Assembly: GCA_910579805.1 (NCBI GenBank)
Contig: CAJTWM010000001.1
Location: forward strand, 1 to 64,000
Direction of reading: 5' to 3'
DNA length: 64,000 nucleotides
From: an uncultured Lachnospiraceae bacterium
GTDB taxonomy: Bacteria; Bacillota; Clostridia; Lachnospirales; Lachnospiraceae
Shown in pieces: positions 25,764 to 33,617 of the stretch (position 1 is the stretch's first letter; each line of letters opens with the position of its first letter). The notes beneath the pieces were generated by a model. The model was not told where the DNA came from. It saw only the letters and a program-made list of their open reading frames with translations, and made no database searches. The position numbers were made by a program, and so were the translations under genes.

Positions 25764-27572
25764 CTACCATTCTTCATATATTTTTTCCATTTCCTGCTGT
25801 GATAAAAACGGAAACGGATTTTCCAATTTGGCAGACACCCGTAAGCCGGCTTCGTCCAAATAAGAAATACATTTGGGAATCTCATCATAAGCGATCGATC
25901 CGATAAATTCACATATCGCCGGTCCGGCACAGTTTAATGTCTGTTCTATCTTTTCATCGATTTGTTCATTCCGGTCGATACGGCAATAGGGTATTCCATA
26001 AGCGCCGGCAATTTTTTGCAGATCCGGCATACTCAGCCCGCTCTCCCCGTCGCTTCCCACATGAAAGCCGTCAAAATTCCGGTCCTGCATGGTGGTGATC
26101 GCCGCATATCCCGCATTATGGAAAATAAACATTTTCGCATTGATATTGTGGTGTACCACAGTCTGCAATTCCTGCAGGTTAAGCTGCAGGCTGCCGTCAC
26201 CCTCCAGCATGATCACTCTTTTTCCTTCTCCTGCAAACCATGCCCCGACTGCCGACGGCAGGGCAAATCCCATGGAGCCAAATCCCATGGAGGAAACGGT
26301 CTTCTGTCCTTCTTTATGTTTAAACGCCATATGCCCCGCCGTATTGCACCTGCTGGTGGAAGATATGGCAAGTACGTCATTTTCGTTGCAATATTCCGAT
26401 AACCGCATGGATAACCGGTACAGGTCTACCATATCGGTAGGATGTTCCTGTTTTTCCTGAAGCAGGGGAAACCTGTCCTTTATCTTCCGGCAAAATTCCA
26501 GCCATTCCGCATAGCCGGGTATTTCCTCTCCCGTCATCTCCTCTTTTAGCCGGTTTAAGAAATCCCTGACGCTGCAAACCGTCCCTTCTGCCTCCGGCAT
26601 GGCAAGTTTGCGGATCTCATTCCCGTCCAGATCGACAAGGATCTTTTTCGCCCGATATGCAAAATGTTCCTCGTTAAACGCCGTGATCATATTATCCAGC
26701 CGGCTTCCCAAAACGATCAGTAAGTCCGCTCCCTGTAAGATCAGGTTGGAATAACGGTTTGCCTGCAGTCCCGGACTTCCGAAAAAATACGGATCGTCAT
26801 AGTCCATGATCCCCAGCGCCCTCCAGGTCGCCTCCACGGGTATTTTCAGCAACTCCTGCACTTCCTTAAATACCGCTTCCGCCCCCGCGGAAACCAAACC
26901 GTGGCCGATCAGAAACAGCGGTCTTTTCGCTGCTTTTATCCATTCACGGGCAGTATGGACCGCTTTTGATATCTCTTCCTTATCCGGCGCCCTTTCCGCC
27001 AGGATATCTTCGTCCTGCAATATTTCAGGATCAAATTCCCTTAACGAGTCCGGATCGATTTGCATATTTTGGATATCCAGCGGAATATCGACCCAGACAG
27101 GCCCTTTTCGCCCATGCAGCGCCAAATAAACCGCCTTTTGCAAATGATACTTTATTTCTTCCGCTTCGGTCACGGTAACCGCATATTTGGTAACCGGTTT
27201 TGCCATGGAAACAATATCGTTCTCCTGCGCGCCAAATTGTCTTACCCTCCTTAGCGATGCAAAATCCGACCGCTTTACCTGCCCTGTCAGAAACAGCACC
27301 GGCGTGGAATCGACATAAGCCGCGCCCGTAGCCGTTAATACGTTTGTACCGCCCGGACCTGTCGTCGCCATGCATACCCCTAAAGCATTTTTTTCCATGG
27401 CATAAGCCTGGGCGGCGATCCCCGCCGCCTGTTCATGATGGCAGCAGACATAATCGATCCCGGCATGTCCCAGCGCGTCGACCAAATACATGATACCCCC
27501 GCCGCTCAACATAAAAATATGCTTTACATCCGCATCCTCCAAAAAATTCATTACATAATCTGCCAGTCTCAT
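25764..27572 (-). CDS. ThDP-dependent enzyme of acetolactate-synthase type (possible YerE-like)
   Basis: A 602-residue protein with the complete three-domain ALS architecture. The catalytic glutamate is E47 (CCHHEQAAGIAAQAYA), followed by TGPGGTNVLTATGAAYVDST and the RRVRQFGAQENDIVSMAKPV segment. The ThDP-Mg motif is GDG at 458-460 with N486. Its start overlaps the stop of rfbF (ATGA), tying it to CDP-sugar formation. In yersiniose A synthesis an ALS-like ThDP/FAD enzyme, YerE, adds the two-carbon unit of pyruvate to CDP-3,6-dideoxy-4-ketoglucose, and the same substrate route is encoded here. Housekeeping IlvB is unlikely: no ilvN or other branched-chain gene is present. Confidence 0.85.
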   Translation of the reverse strand: MRLADYVMNFLEDADVKHIFMLSGGGIMYLVDALGHAGIDYVCCHHEQAAGIAAQAYAMEKNALGVCMATTGPGGTNVLTATGAAYVDSTPVLFLTGQVKRSDFASLRRVRQFGAQENDIVSMAKPVTKYAVTVTEAEEIKYHLQKAVYLALHGRKGPVWVDIPLDIQNMQIDPDSLREFDPEILQDEDILAERAPDKEEISKAVHTAREWIKAAKRPLFLIGHGLVSAGAEAVFKEVQELLKIPVEATWRALGIMDYDDPYFFGSPGLQANRYSNLILQGADLLIVLGSRLDNMITAFNEEHFAYRAKKILVDLDGNEIRKLAMPEAEGTVCSVRDFLNRLKEEMTGEEIPGYAEWLEFCRKIKDRFPLLQEKQEHPTDMVDLYRLSMRLSEYCNENDVLAISSTSRCNTAGHMAFKHKEGQKTVSSMGFGSMGFALPSAVGAWFAGEGKRVIMLEGDGSLQLNLQELQTVVHHNINAKMFIFHNAGYAAITTMQDRNFDGFHVGSDGESGLSMPDLQKIAGAYGIPYCRIDRNEQIDEKIEQTLNCAGPAICEFIGSIAYDEIPKCISYLDEAGLRVSAKLENPFPFLSQQEMEKIYEEW

Positions 27573-28354
27573 TTCACATCACTCCATATCTTCCACGGGG
27601 CCTGTCCCCTGTCCCATAATTCGTTCAACATATCCATTTCACGTTTTGTATCCATACATGCCCAATATCCGTCGAACAGATAAGCCATTAATTCCCTTTC
27701 TTCGGTAAGCCGCTCTAAAGGTTCTTTTTCAAAAACCGTCCTGTCCCCCTCCAGATAATCAAAGATCTTAGGTTCCAATACCATAAATCCAACATTCATC
27801 CTTCCGCTGTCATTCTTGCTTTTTTCCCGAAAAGAAGTGATCTCACGGTTCTCCGTAATGTCCATGATGCCAAAACGCTGTCTTATCTTGGCGGCGGTAA
27901 CAGTGGCCGTCTTTCCGTGGGACTTGTGGAATTTTACCAGTTCCCTTATATCCATATTGCATACGCCGTCGCCGTATGTCAGCATAAAAGTCTCGTCACC
28001 AATGTACTTTTGTATCCGCTTTACCCTTCCGCCCGTCATAGTTTCCAAACCGGTATCGATGATCGTGACTTTCCACGGTTCGGAAATGTTATTATGAATC
28101 ACCATCCTGTTCTCTTTCGTAAAGTCAAACGTAACGTCGCTGTTATATAGATAATAGTTCGCAAACCACTCTTTTATCATATGCTGCTTATATCCGCAGC
28201 ATATGATAAATTCATTGAAGCCGCAAAACGAATATCCTTTCATAATATGCCACAGAATCGGTTTCCCTCCGATCTCGAGCATGGGTTTAGGTTTTAAATA
28301 ACTTTCTTCGCTGATCCTTGTTCCGAATCCGCCCGCCAAAATAACTACTTTCAT
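27569..28354 (-). CDS. rfbF: Glucose-1-phosphate cytidylyltransferase
   Basis: A 261-residue nucleotidyltransferase typical in length for RfbF/DdhA. MKVVILAGGFGTRISEE is the nucleotide-binding loop, KPKPMLEIGGKPILWHIMK follows, and the RfbF-specific MLTYGDGVCNMD and CMDTKREMDMLNELW segments are intact. It makes CDP-glucose from CTP and glucose 1-phosphate, the first committed step of CDP-deoxysugars; RfbG and RfbH lie downstream in the same direction. It is the first gene of the module and is preceded by an unusually structured leader. GGGAG lies five bases before the ATG. Confidence 0.94.
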   Translation of the reverse strand: MKVVILAGGFGTRISEESYLKPKPMLEIGGKPILWHIMKGYSFCGFNEFIICCGYKQHMIKEWFANYYLYNSDVTFDFTKENRMVIHNNISEPWKVTIIDTGLETMTGGRVKRIQKYIGDETFMLTYGDGVCNMDIRELVKFHKSHGKTATVTAAKIRQRFGIMDITENREITSFREKSKNDSGRMNVGFMVLEPKIFDYLEGDRTVFEKEPLERLTEERELMAYLFDGYWACMDTKREMDMLNELWDRGQAPWKIWSDVK

Positions 28355-28358
28355 ACAT

Positions 28359-28390
28359 CTCCCATCCGCCCGCTCCGGCAGGCATACAAA
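28359..28390 (-). repeat. Hairpin-GATGGGAG leader element (copy d)
   Basis: Minus strand TTTGTATGCCTGC, loop CGGA, GCGGGC, GGATGGGAG, immediately before the rfbF start. The stem has six pairs including one G-T. The first 13 bases equal those of the copy at 48706-48737, and the final part matches the copies at 17999-18029 and 50784-50815. Confidence 0.68.
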
Positions 28391-28425
28391 GCAGGCCCGG
28401 TAAATTTATATTTACCCCGGTCTGC
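28391..28425 (-). repeat. Imperfect inverted repeat in rfbF leader
   Basis: GGTAAAT (28399-28405) and ATTTACC (28410-28416) enclose a four-base loop, and the outer GCAG (28391-28394) pairs with CTGC (28422-28425) around small bulges. A similar AT-rich palindrome lies in the same position relative to the hairpin-GATGGGAG element at 48678-48698, and to its left half at 46712-46732. Confidence 0.5.
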
Positions 28426-28429
28426 CAAC

Positions 28430-28467
28430 AAAAAAACCGTCATGGAATACATTTCATGGCAGTTTTT
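28430..28467 (-). terminator. Terminator-like hairpin with seven-U tail, rfbF leader
   Basis: On minus-strand RNA, AAAACTGCCATG pairs with CCATGACGGTTTT with a few mismatches and a G-U pair, and the following tract is seven U. It lies about 75 bases before rfbF and downstream of a stronger terminator, so it may be an attenuator in the rfbF leader rather than a simple operon end. Confidence 0.5.
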
Positions 28468-28533
28468 ACTACTTCCCTATCGTCTCAAACACATGGATTC
28501 CACCGAATTTATTAAGTAATACTTTTTTAATAT

Positions 28534-28551
28534 ATAATACCATATATATGG
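28534..28551 (-). promoter_or_regulatory. AT-rich palindrome and possible -10 ahead of rfbF
   Basis: CCATATATATGG (28540-28551) is a perfect 12-bp palindrome; next to it on the minus strand is TATTAT (28534-28539). No convincing -35 hexamer is visible. It could be an operator overlapping the rfbF promoter; weak evidence. Confidence 0.3.
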
Positions 28552-28581
28552 CATATTTCATATATGATTTAAGATTAATTT

Positions 28582-28632
28582 AAAAAAATCGACAATCTGG
28601 GCTAATATTAATCCAAATTGTCAGTTTTTATT
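28582..28632. terminator. Strong intrinsic terminator between the two central operons
   Basis: A 32-base inverted repeat (28591-28622; GACAAT...ATTGTC around a TAATATTA centre) pairs along its whole length in minus-strand RNA with three G-U pairs. It is followed by seven U on that strand, and by GTTTTTAT on the plus strand. It ends the operon whose last gene is the TylF-type methyltransferase. A palindrome with the same TAATATTA core is at 45629-45660. Confidence 0.75.
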
Positions 28633-28780
28633 CGTTTTATAACCCATATCCATCAAATGCTGCGCAGTCTGCCAACACAGCGGTCCACTATCAAATCAAG
28701 ATTCCGGTATCTTAACCCGCCGGCTATCCTTAATTTTAATTATTATTGCACTTTGTTTAACTCGCTTTCTTTAGCCCATT

Positions 28781-29764
28781 TTACTTAACCAGAACTACCG
28801 ATCCGCCTACATCAGGTATGGGGACATATGCCGCGCCGTTTGCCTCGCAAAAATCTATTACCGCATTTCTGGTTTCTGTATACGATAAATTATGAAAATC
28901 ATGCACCATGATATACCCGCCCTTGCTCAGATATGGGTATATTACCTCCAATCCCCTTTTGGTCGGGTCATAAAAATCGATATCCAAACTTACAAATGCC
29001 AGTTCCTCTTCTAAATCAAAACTTTCCGGAAAATATCCTTTTTTTATAATGCACAGCTCCCTGTAAGGCATGGTTTGAAGCACTTCTTCAACCGGAGTTC
29101 CTTTTTCAGCTAAAGCATATTGCTTTTCTCCCCATCCCATCTTCAGCGCACTGGCTTTATCTTTAGCGCACAATCCCTCAAACGTATCAAATAGATATAG
29201 CTTACGGTTCGGAAAAAGCAAATTGATCTTTTGGGCAAATTCGCCCTTTGATACTCCGATTTCCGCAACATTTCCCTTGATATTCCGCCTGTTTATTTCC
29301 TCTGCGAGAAAAGCCAGCGTCTGCTCCCTCACAAAGTCTCTTTTTATAACGTCCCGGTTTTCCAAAACATTCATGCCGCATAAAAAATACTTCTTCTCAG
29401 GAATATCAAATAACTCAGGAATTTTTTCACTTCGCAGCGTTTCCCGGACAGTCCTGTCGCACTCCTTTTGAATCCGGCTCTCTTCATAGGTTAATCCGGT
29501 ATAAGCGTAGCCCACAATTTTCTCTTTTGGCACCCCCGCCTTTTCCAAGATCCCGATCCCCTTCGCCGTATTGCCGAAAGCCACTACTATATAGTCATAT
29601 TCTACCTCGTCCAGCTTCTCCAAGGAGATCGTAGGTACTCCGTTTATGTCCTCACTCGTTCCGGTTACCAAATAGGCGGCTATCCGGATCCTCTCCCTTA
29701 GATGCTCCGTTAAAAATTTGCCAAGAGCGCCGGTTCCAAACAATACTACACGAATTTCCTTCAT
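28781..29764 (-). CDS. TylF/macrocin-type O-methyltransferase with N-terminal Rossmann-like domain
   Basis: A 327-residue protein. Residues 1-~95 are a Rossmann-like module (IRVVLFGTGALGKFLTEHLR, YDYIVVAFGN). From ~165 the TylF family domain follows: GNVAEIGVSKGEFAQKI for SAM, LYLFDTFEGL, VSLDIDFYDPTKRGLEVIY, then YLSKGGYIMVHDFHN supplying metal ligands. TylF-type enzymes are Mg-dependent O-methyltransferases acting on sugars or modified amino acids. It is the last gene of the operon starting at 38332 and precedes a strong terminator. An O-methyl group on the glycan is the likely outcome. Confidence 0.85.
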   Translation of the reverse strand: MKEIRVVLFGTGALGKFLTEHLRERIRIAAYLVTGTSEDINGVPTISLEKLDEVEYDYIVVAFGNTAKGIGILEKAGVPKEKIVGYAYTGLTYEESRIQKECDRTVRETLRSEKIPELFDIPEKKYFLCGMNVLENRDVIKRDFVREQTLAFLAEEINRRNIKGNVAEIGVSKGEFAQKINLLFPNRKLYLFDTFEGLCAKDKASALKMGWGEKQYALAEKGTPVEEVLQTMPYRELCIIKKGYFPESFDLEEELAFVSLDIDFYDPTKRGLEVIYPYLSKGGYIMVHDFHNLSYTETRNAVIDFCEANGAAYVPIPDVGGSVVLVK

Positions 29765-29770
29765 GATATT

Positions 29771-30697
29771 TCACTCTTTTCTTTCCATAATTTTGAGATT
29801 GTCATATTCCCGTTTTATATCCTCTACGATCCGGAACAAATCATAGCGGGCTTCAAACCCTAATTCCCGTTTCGCTTTCCCAACATCCAAACGCTTTGTC
29901 GTTCCCCATTCTTCTTTTTCGGGATGTAACTCGATTCCGGCCTCATTCTTAAAAACCTTACAAAAAGTTTCCGCTATTTCCAAATTTGTGGTTATCCGGC
30001 CGGAGCCTATATTGTATATTCCTTTTCCCTCTTGATCCAGACCTGCCCTCAACGCCCTGGTTACATCCTTTACATAAATCAAATCACGGCCGCCAGTCCC
30101 TTTGCCGTAAATCGGTATCGGCTTTCCATTCACGGAAGCGTCTAAAAGAACCTTCCAGAACGGGTTCAGCATTCCCCTATTTAAATCGAGGCCGCATACC
30201 TCTCCCATTCTGTAGCTTTTAATTTTCATGCCGTATACATCGCTATAAAATCCGGCAAGCGCTTCACCGCATAACTTACTTACGCCATATTCGTCTCCCG
30301 GTCTGGTCAGCTCCTCTTCACTTAACAGATCCTGCCCAGCCTGCCCACCCCAAACAGCTTTGGAAGATACGTTTATAATGTTCGTAATCCCGATTTCCTT
30401 ACATGCCTCAAAAATACTTGCGCTCGCCATAACATTAGGCATATAATCCTCTATTTTAAGGGGGATCCTGCTTTTAGGCATACCTTTTGCGGCCAAATGA
30501 ATCACCGCGTCGCACCCCTGAAGGATCCTTTTTAAACTGTCAACCGTGTAATCGCTTTCTACGATCCCTGCGCCCGTTTCTTCTTTCAGAAGCCTGCTTT
30601 TATCTCTTACGGGAACCACAAAATCATAGTCTTTTCCATAATCCCTGATCAAATACTGTCCTATAAATCCGGCCCCGCCGGTCACGCCTACCCGCAT
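29771..30697 (-). CDS. NAD-dependent epimerase/dehydratase (extended SDR)
   Basis: A 308-residue extended SDR with the NAD-binding motif GVTGGAGFIGQYL, VIHLAAKGMPKSRIP and the catalytic YGVSK (DEYGVSKLCGEALAG). It is the size of UDP-glucose 4-epimerase relatives, but no motif fixes a substrate. It follows directly on a split-transketolase pair and precedes the TylF-type methyltransferase, so a keto-sugar made by the transketolase pair may be its substrate. AGGTG-type spacing precedes the ATG. Confidence 0.83.
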   Translation of the reverse strand: MRVGVTGGAGFIGQYLIRDYGKDYDFVVPVRDKSRLLKEETGAGIVESDYTVDSLKRILQGCDAVIHLAAKGMPKSRIPLKIEDYMPNVMASASIFEACKEIGITNIINVSSKAVWGGQAGQDLLSEEELTRPGDEYGVSKLCGEALAGFYSDVYGMKIKSYRMGEVCGLDLNRGMLNPFWKVLLDASVNGKPIPIYGKGTGGRDLIYVKDVTRALRAGLDQEGKGIYNIGSGRITTNLEIAETFCKVFKNEAGIELHPEKEEWGTTKRLDVGKAKRELGFEARYDLFRIVEDIKREYDNLKIMERKE

Positions 30698-30705
30698 TTT
30701 ATCAC

Positions 30706-31593
30706 CTACCGAATCAATTCTTTATATTTCTCATTTACTGCCCCTGCCGTCATTCCGTACATGGGCGCATTCTCTACCACATAGCCATGATTTGTAATAA
30801 ATTCGTGGGGATAACCCACAAAATCCATTTTTACTTTTTCGCCCTGCAGCGCCTTTGTTACCTGTGGCAGTATGCCGCCCTGATAGGCCGGTTCCATAAG
30901 CAGAAGCCGTCCGTTCACAAAGTTTTCCCGTAAAGTACCCGCGTCGAATGGTGAAACCGTGGTATAGTACAGGATCGTAACATCCTCGTCCTGTAATGCG
31001 CGCATGGCCAATTCCAACATGGGTCCTACCGCCAGCACGGTCGCCTTACTCCCTCTCTTTACCACATTGGCCTTACCAAAAGCAACCGGTTCATGATAGG
31101 AATTACAAAATAAAGAAGTTCTGTATACGGTAGGATTCCCATTATCGTATGTTTCGTTAAATAGGGAACTAAATTCATCAGGCCTGCCCGGAACCACGAT
31201 CTCCATTCCGGGTATCACGGACAATACGGATAAAGCCGCCGGACAGCAGTGTGTCGCCCCTAATGTTCCAAATTCCGTACTGCCGCCATATACGACAAAA
31301 TTACCGCCCAGTTTCTGATAGCCAAAATCCACTTTAAGCTGTTCATATGCACGCTCTATCATAAAGGTCGACTGCCCATAGACAATCGGAATCAGCCCCG
31401 CTGCCGACATCCCCGACGCAATGCCTATAATTGCCTGTTCCATGATACCGGCATCAATAAACCGGCCGGGAAATCTGGGAGCCAGATCCACACAAATTCC
31501 CACGCCCGAAACGCCCAATAGCACGACCGTCCGCTTATCCCTGTCCATTACATTTTCTATCGTTGTATAAAACGCCGCCGTCATTTCATTCAT
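30706..31593 (-). CDS. Transketolase, C-terminal half (second pair)
   Basis: A 295-residue subunit equal to the pyrimidine-binding and C-terminal domains of transketolase. The catalytic glutamate lies in RFIDAGIMEQAIIGIASGMS. YGQSTFMIERAYEQLKVDFG and the LEMVVPGRPDE-type segment (MEIVVPGRPDE) are typical. It must pair with the N-terminal half encoded two bases upstream. Together they would transfer a two-carbon ketol or acetyl unit. Split transketolases occur in specialised sugar pathways, including branched-sugar formation; the housekeeping enzyme is normally longer. It is paralogous to the protein at 35414-36376. Confidence 0.87.
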   Translation of the reverse strand: MNEMTAAFYTTIENVMDRDKRTVVLLGVSGVGICVDLAPRFPGRFIDAGIMEQAIIGIASGMSAAGLIPIVYGQSTFMIERAYEQLKVDFGYQKLGGNFVVYGGSTEFGTLGATHCCPAALSVLSVIPGMEIVVPGRPDEFSSLFNETYDNGNPTVYRTSLFCNSYHEPVAFGKANVVKRGSKATVLAVGPMLELAMRALQDEDVTILYYTTVSPFDAGTLRENFVNGRLLLMEPAYQGGILPQVTKALQGEKVKMDFVGYPHEFITNHGYVVENAPMYGMTAGAVNEKYKELIR

Positions 31594-31595
31594 AA

Positions 31596-32366
31596 TCAGC
31601 GCAACTCCTCCATAATCATTACATAGTCTTCATCCGAAACAGCCTTCTCGTGCCATGCCGCATGGTTTTCCTCAAACAGCCTTACGCCGTGGCCTTTTAC
31701 CGTATCTGCTATGACAGCATACGGTTTGCCTTCCGGCTGCTTTAACAACGCCTCCCTGAGACTATCTTCGTCATGTCCGTCAACTTCAACCGCTTCCCAC
31801 CCAAATGCACGGAATTTGCCCGGAATGTCCGGCATATATTCCGTGGACTTATTGTCGTCGATAATGCAGCACACGTTATCAAGCTTCATTCTTGCGGCGA
31901 AAATAACGCTCTCCCAAATACTGCCTTCATTTAGTTCTCCGTCTCCTACCGTAATAAACATTCTGTTGGCTTTTTTCTGAAGTTTCCACGCATATGCCAC
32001 GCCTACGGCATTGGGCAGGCCATGTCCAAGGGATCCTGTAGAAATGATCGTCCCCGGCGTATGGTGTCTGTCCTGATGGACTCCAAGCCTGCTGTTTCTT
32101 TTCTTGTAGGTATAAAATTCCTCTTTGGTAATAATTCCCAGCGTTTCATATACCGCATACAGCGCCAGCGCCGTATGCCCATTACTGAGGACAAGCTGAT
32201 CGCTCCCCACGTCCTCGATCCCGTTCTCTATATTCATGACATCCCGCAGTAAAACATTACATATTTCCAGCATTGCCATTGCCGGGGACATATGCGCCGC
32301 AATCCCGGTAGCATGTACCATTTCAACAATATTTATTTTCTGTTCCCTGATATCTTTTTCATACAT
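31596..32366 (-). CDS. Transketolase, N-terminal half (second pair)
   Basis: A 256-residue ThDP-diphosphate-binding domain of transketolase. The intact Mg/ThDP motif reads TVGDGELNEGSIWESV with the distal Asn in IIDDNKS. LVLSNGHTALALYAV and GSLGHGLPNAVGVAYA are conserved transketolase features. It overlaps the upstream radical SAM gene by eight bases and is coupled to its C-terminal partner. The paralogous subunit at 36366-37187 differs in the ThDP motif. Confidence 0.88.
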   Translation of the reverse strand: MYEKDIREQKINIVEMVHATGIAAHMSPAMAMLEICNVLLRDVMNIENGIEDVGSDQLVLSNGHTALALYAVYETLGIITKEEFYTYKKRNSRLGVHQDRHHTPGTIISTGSLGHGLPNAVGVAYAWKLQKKANRMFITVGDGELNEGSIWESVIFAARMKLDNVCCIIDDNKSTEYMPDIPGKFRAFGWEAVEVDGHDEDSLREALLKQPEGKPYAVIADTVKGHGVRLFEENHAAWHEKAVSDEDYVMIMEELR

Positions 32367-33339
32367 ATTTTCTAAGTAACCCCTCCTTATATGGTTCCAG
32401 ATTCACGCCTGCCCCCGACCCCGGATATTCGCATTCCCTGCACGCTATATACGGATTCTTCGTCCCCTCAAGAAAACTGACCAGTATTTGCTTTCTTTTC
32501 CCGGATTCCCATATCGCTTTTAGCGGCATTTTTGATATATTCCCTAAATTCTGTTTGTCCTTTTGCCAGTCTGCGACGCATGGGCTTACAGAACCGTCGC
32601 TATGGATCGTTAACTCATAAAAGCATAACGCGCAAATAGGCCATTCCTGAAAGGAAGCCCCGCCCACATTATACTGCTGCTGCGCTTTTTCAGTCGCTTT
32701 AAGCCCGGACCAATGGTTCGTTGCGCCGTCTATATTTATGGTATCGGCATAATTGCCGATTTTATTGATAAACAGGGCCTGCTCCTCCCCTGAAAAATAA
32801 TCCCCGATCATCTTGATATGTATATGGCAGTTTTGTCTATGGGCATATAGATATTTTATGTTTTCAAACATTTCATCAAAGTTTACTCTGACATTTACGA
32901 TTCTCTCAAAATCCCCGTCAGTTAATCCGTTTAATGAAATTGTCAGTTCATCCAGTCCCGCCCCCACTAACCCGTCGATCAGCGAACGGGTCAGCAGACT
33001 GCCGTTTGTCGTGATCTTTACCTCTTTCGCGACAGCCTCCTCTTTCAGCCTACGGATATACCGGGGAACGTCCTTATTGATCAAAGGTTCTCCCAAACCA
33101 AAAAGATGGACTACATTTATGGGTTCATCGAACTCTTTTAGCTGCGCGACCGCTTTCTCAAATATTTCAGCAGTCATGACGCTCCCCTTAAATTCTTTGC
33201 TCTTGCTCTGAAAACAGAAATCACATTTAAAATTACACAGATCACAGGGATCTATATTTACCCTAAGCGGCTGTTTAAGGGGGAGCAGTTCCCACAACGG
33301 CTTTCTGTCCCTTCTGATCGGCGGCGTTAATTCTTTCAT
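32359..33339 (-). CDS. Radical SAM/SPASM protein
   Basis: A 326-residue radical SAM protein. The cluster motif is C35-x3-C39-x2-C42 (CNFKCDFC), followed by HLFGLGEPLINKD and ITTNGSLLTRS. SPASM-type cysteines follow near the C-terminus (CALCFYELTIHSDGSVSPC, CRECEYPG). It is paralogous to the protein at 20195-21226, sharing the GEPL and TNGSLLT blocks. Downstream it overlaps the transketolase N-half; upstream is the ACP gene. Because it adjoins an ACP, a carrier-bound intermediate is a possible substrate; this is speculative. Confidence 0.83.
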   Translation of the reverse strand: MKELTPPIRRDRKPLWELLPLKQPLRVNIDPCDLCNFKCDFCFQSKSKEFKGSVMTAEIFEKAVAQLKEFDEPINVVHLFGLGEPLINKDVPRYIRRLKEEAVAKEVKITTNGSLLTRSLIDGLVGAGLDELTISLNGLTDGDFERIVNVRVNFDEMFENIKYLYAHRQNCHIHIKMIGDYFSGEEQALFINKIGNYADTINIDGATNHWSGLKATEKAQQQYNVGGASFQEWPICALCFYELTIHSDGSVSPCVADWQKDKQNLGNISKMPLKAIWESGKRKQILVSFLEGTKNPYIACRECEYPGSGAGVNLEPYKEGLLRKYV

Positions 33340-33354
33340 CCGGCTTTTCCTTTC

Positions 33355-33603
33355 TCAAACACTCTGTATTTCTATCCCGTATCTTTTTAAAATATCTATT
33401 CCTGTGTCAAAAGAATTAAAATCTACTATATCGTCGGTATCCATTTCTATATCGAAAGCATTTTCCAGTTCCGCAATCAGCCCCATATGTCCCACGGAAT
33501 CCCATGCGTCTATAGACTGGTACTCCAGTGCAGAATTAACGACGCTTTCTTCCACTCCTAACCCTTCCGTAAAAGCTGCAACATACTTTTCTAAATTGGT
33601 CAT
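33355..33603 (-). CDS. Acyl carrier protein
   Basis: An 82-residue acidic four-helix carrier protein. The phosphopantetheine attachment serine is S36 in WDSVGHM, matching the DSxxx motif, with hydrophobic helix residues after it (GLIAELENAFDIEMDTDDI). AAAGGAG precedes the ATG. It is separate from any fatty-acid synthase gene and sits between two radical SAM genes, so it is probably dedicated to this pathway. LuxE/LuxC, an ANL ligase, a FabZ-like protein and a FabG-like SDR encoded nearby are natural partners for an acyl-ACP. Confidence 0.92.
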   Translation of the reverse strand: MTNLEKYVAAFTEGLGVEESVVNSALEYQSIDAWDSVGHMGLIAELENAFDIEMDTDDIVDFNSFDTGIDILKRYGIEIQSV

Positions 33604-33617
33604 CCTAATTTTCTCCT

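Larger units (their letters stand above)
28355..28780 (-). other. Structured 426-base intergenic region ahead of rfbF
   Basis: Reading leftwards from the end of the TylF-type gene, I see about 150 bases without recognisable features, a bidirectional terminator (28582-28632), an AT-rich stretch with a 12-bp palindrome and possible -10 (28534-28551), a terminator-like hairpin (28430-28467), an imperfect 35-base hairpin (28391-28425) and the hairpin-GATGGGAG element (28359-28390) that carries the ribosome-binding site. No protein-coding remnant was recognised in any frame. Confidence 0.6.

Noticed and set aside
25764-27572. Housekeeping acetolactate synthase (ilvB)
   Set aside because: No ilvN, ilvC or other branched-chain gene is near, and the gene overlaps rfbF by four bases in a sugar locus. 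A specialised role is more likely, although substrate specificity is not proven.
28623-28780. Possible remnant of a gene or transposase in the rfbF upstream region
   Set aside because: Short in-frame stretches exist on the minus strand but none shows a recognisable motif, and stops are frequent in all frames.
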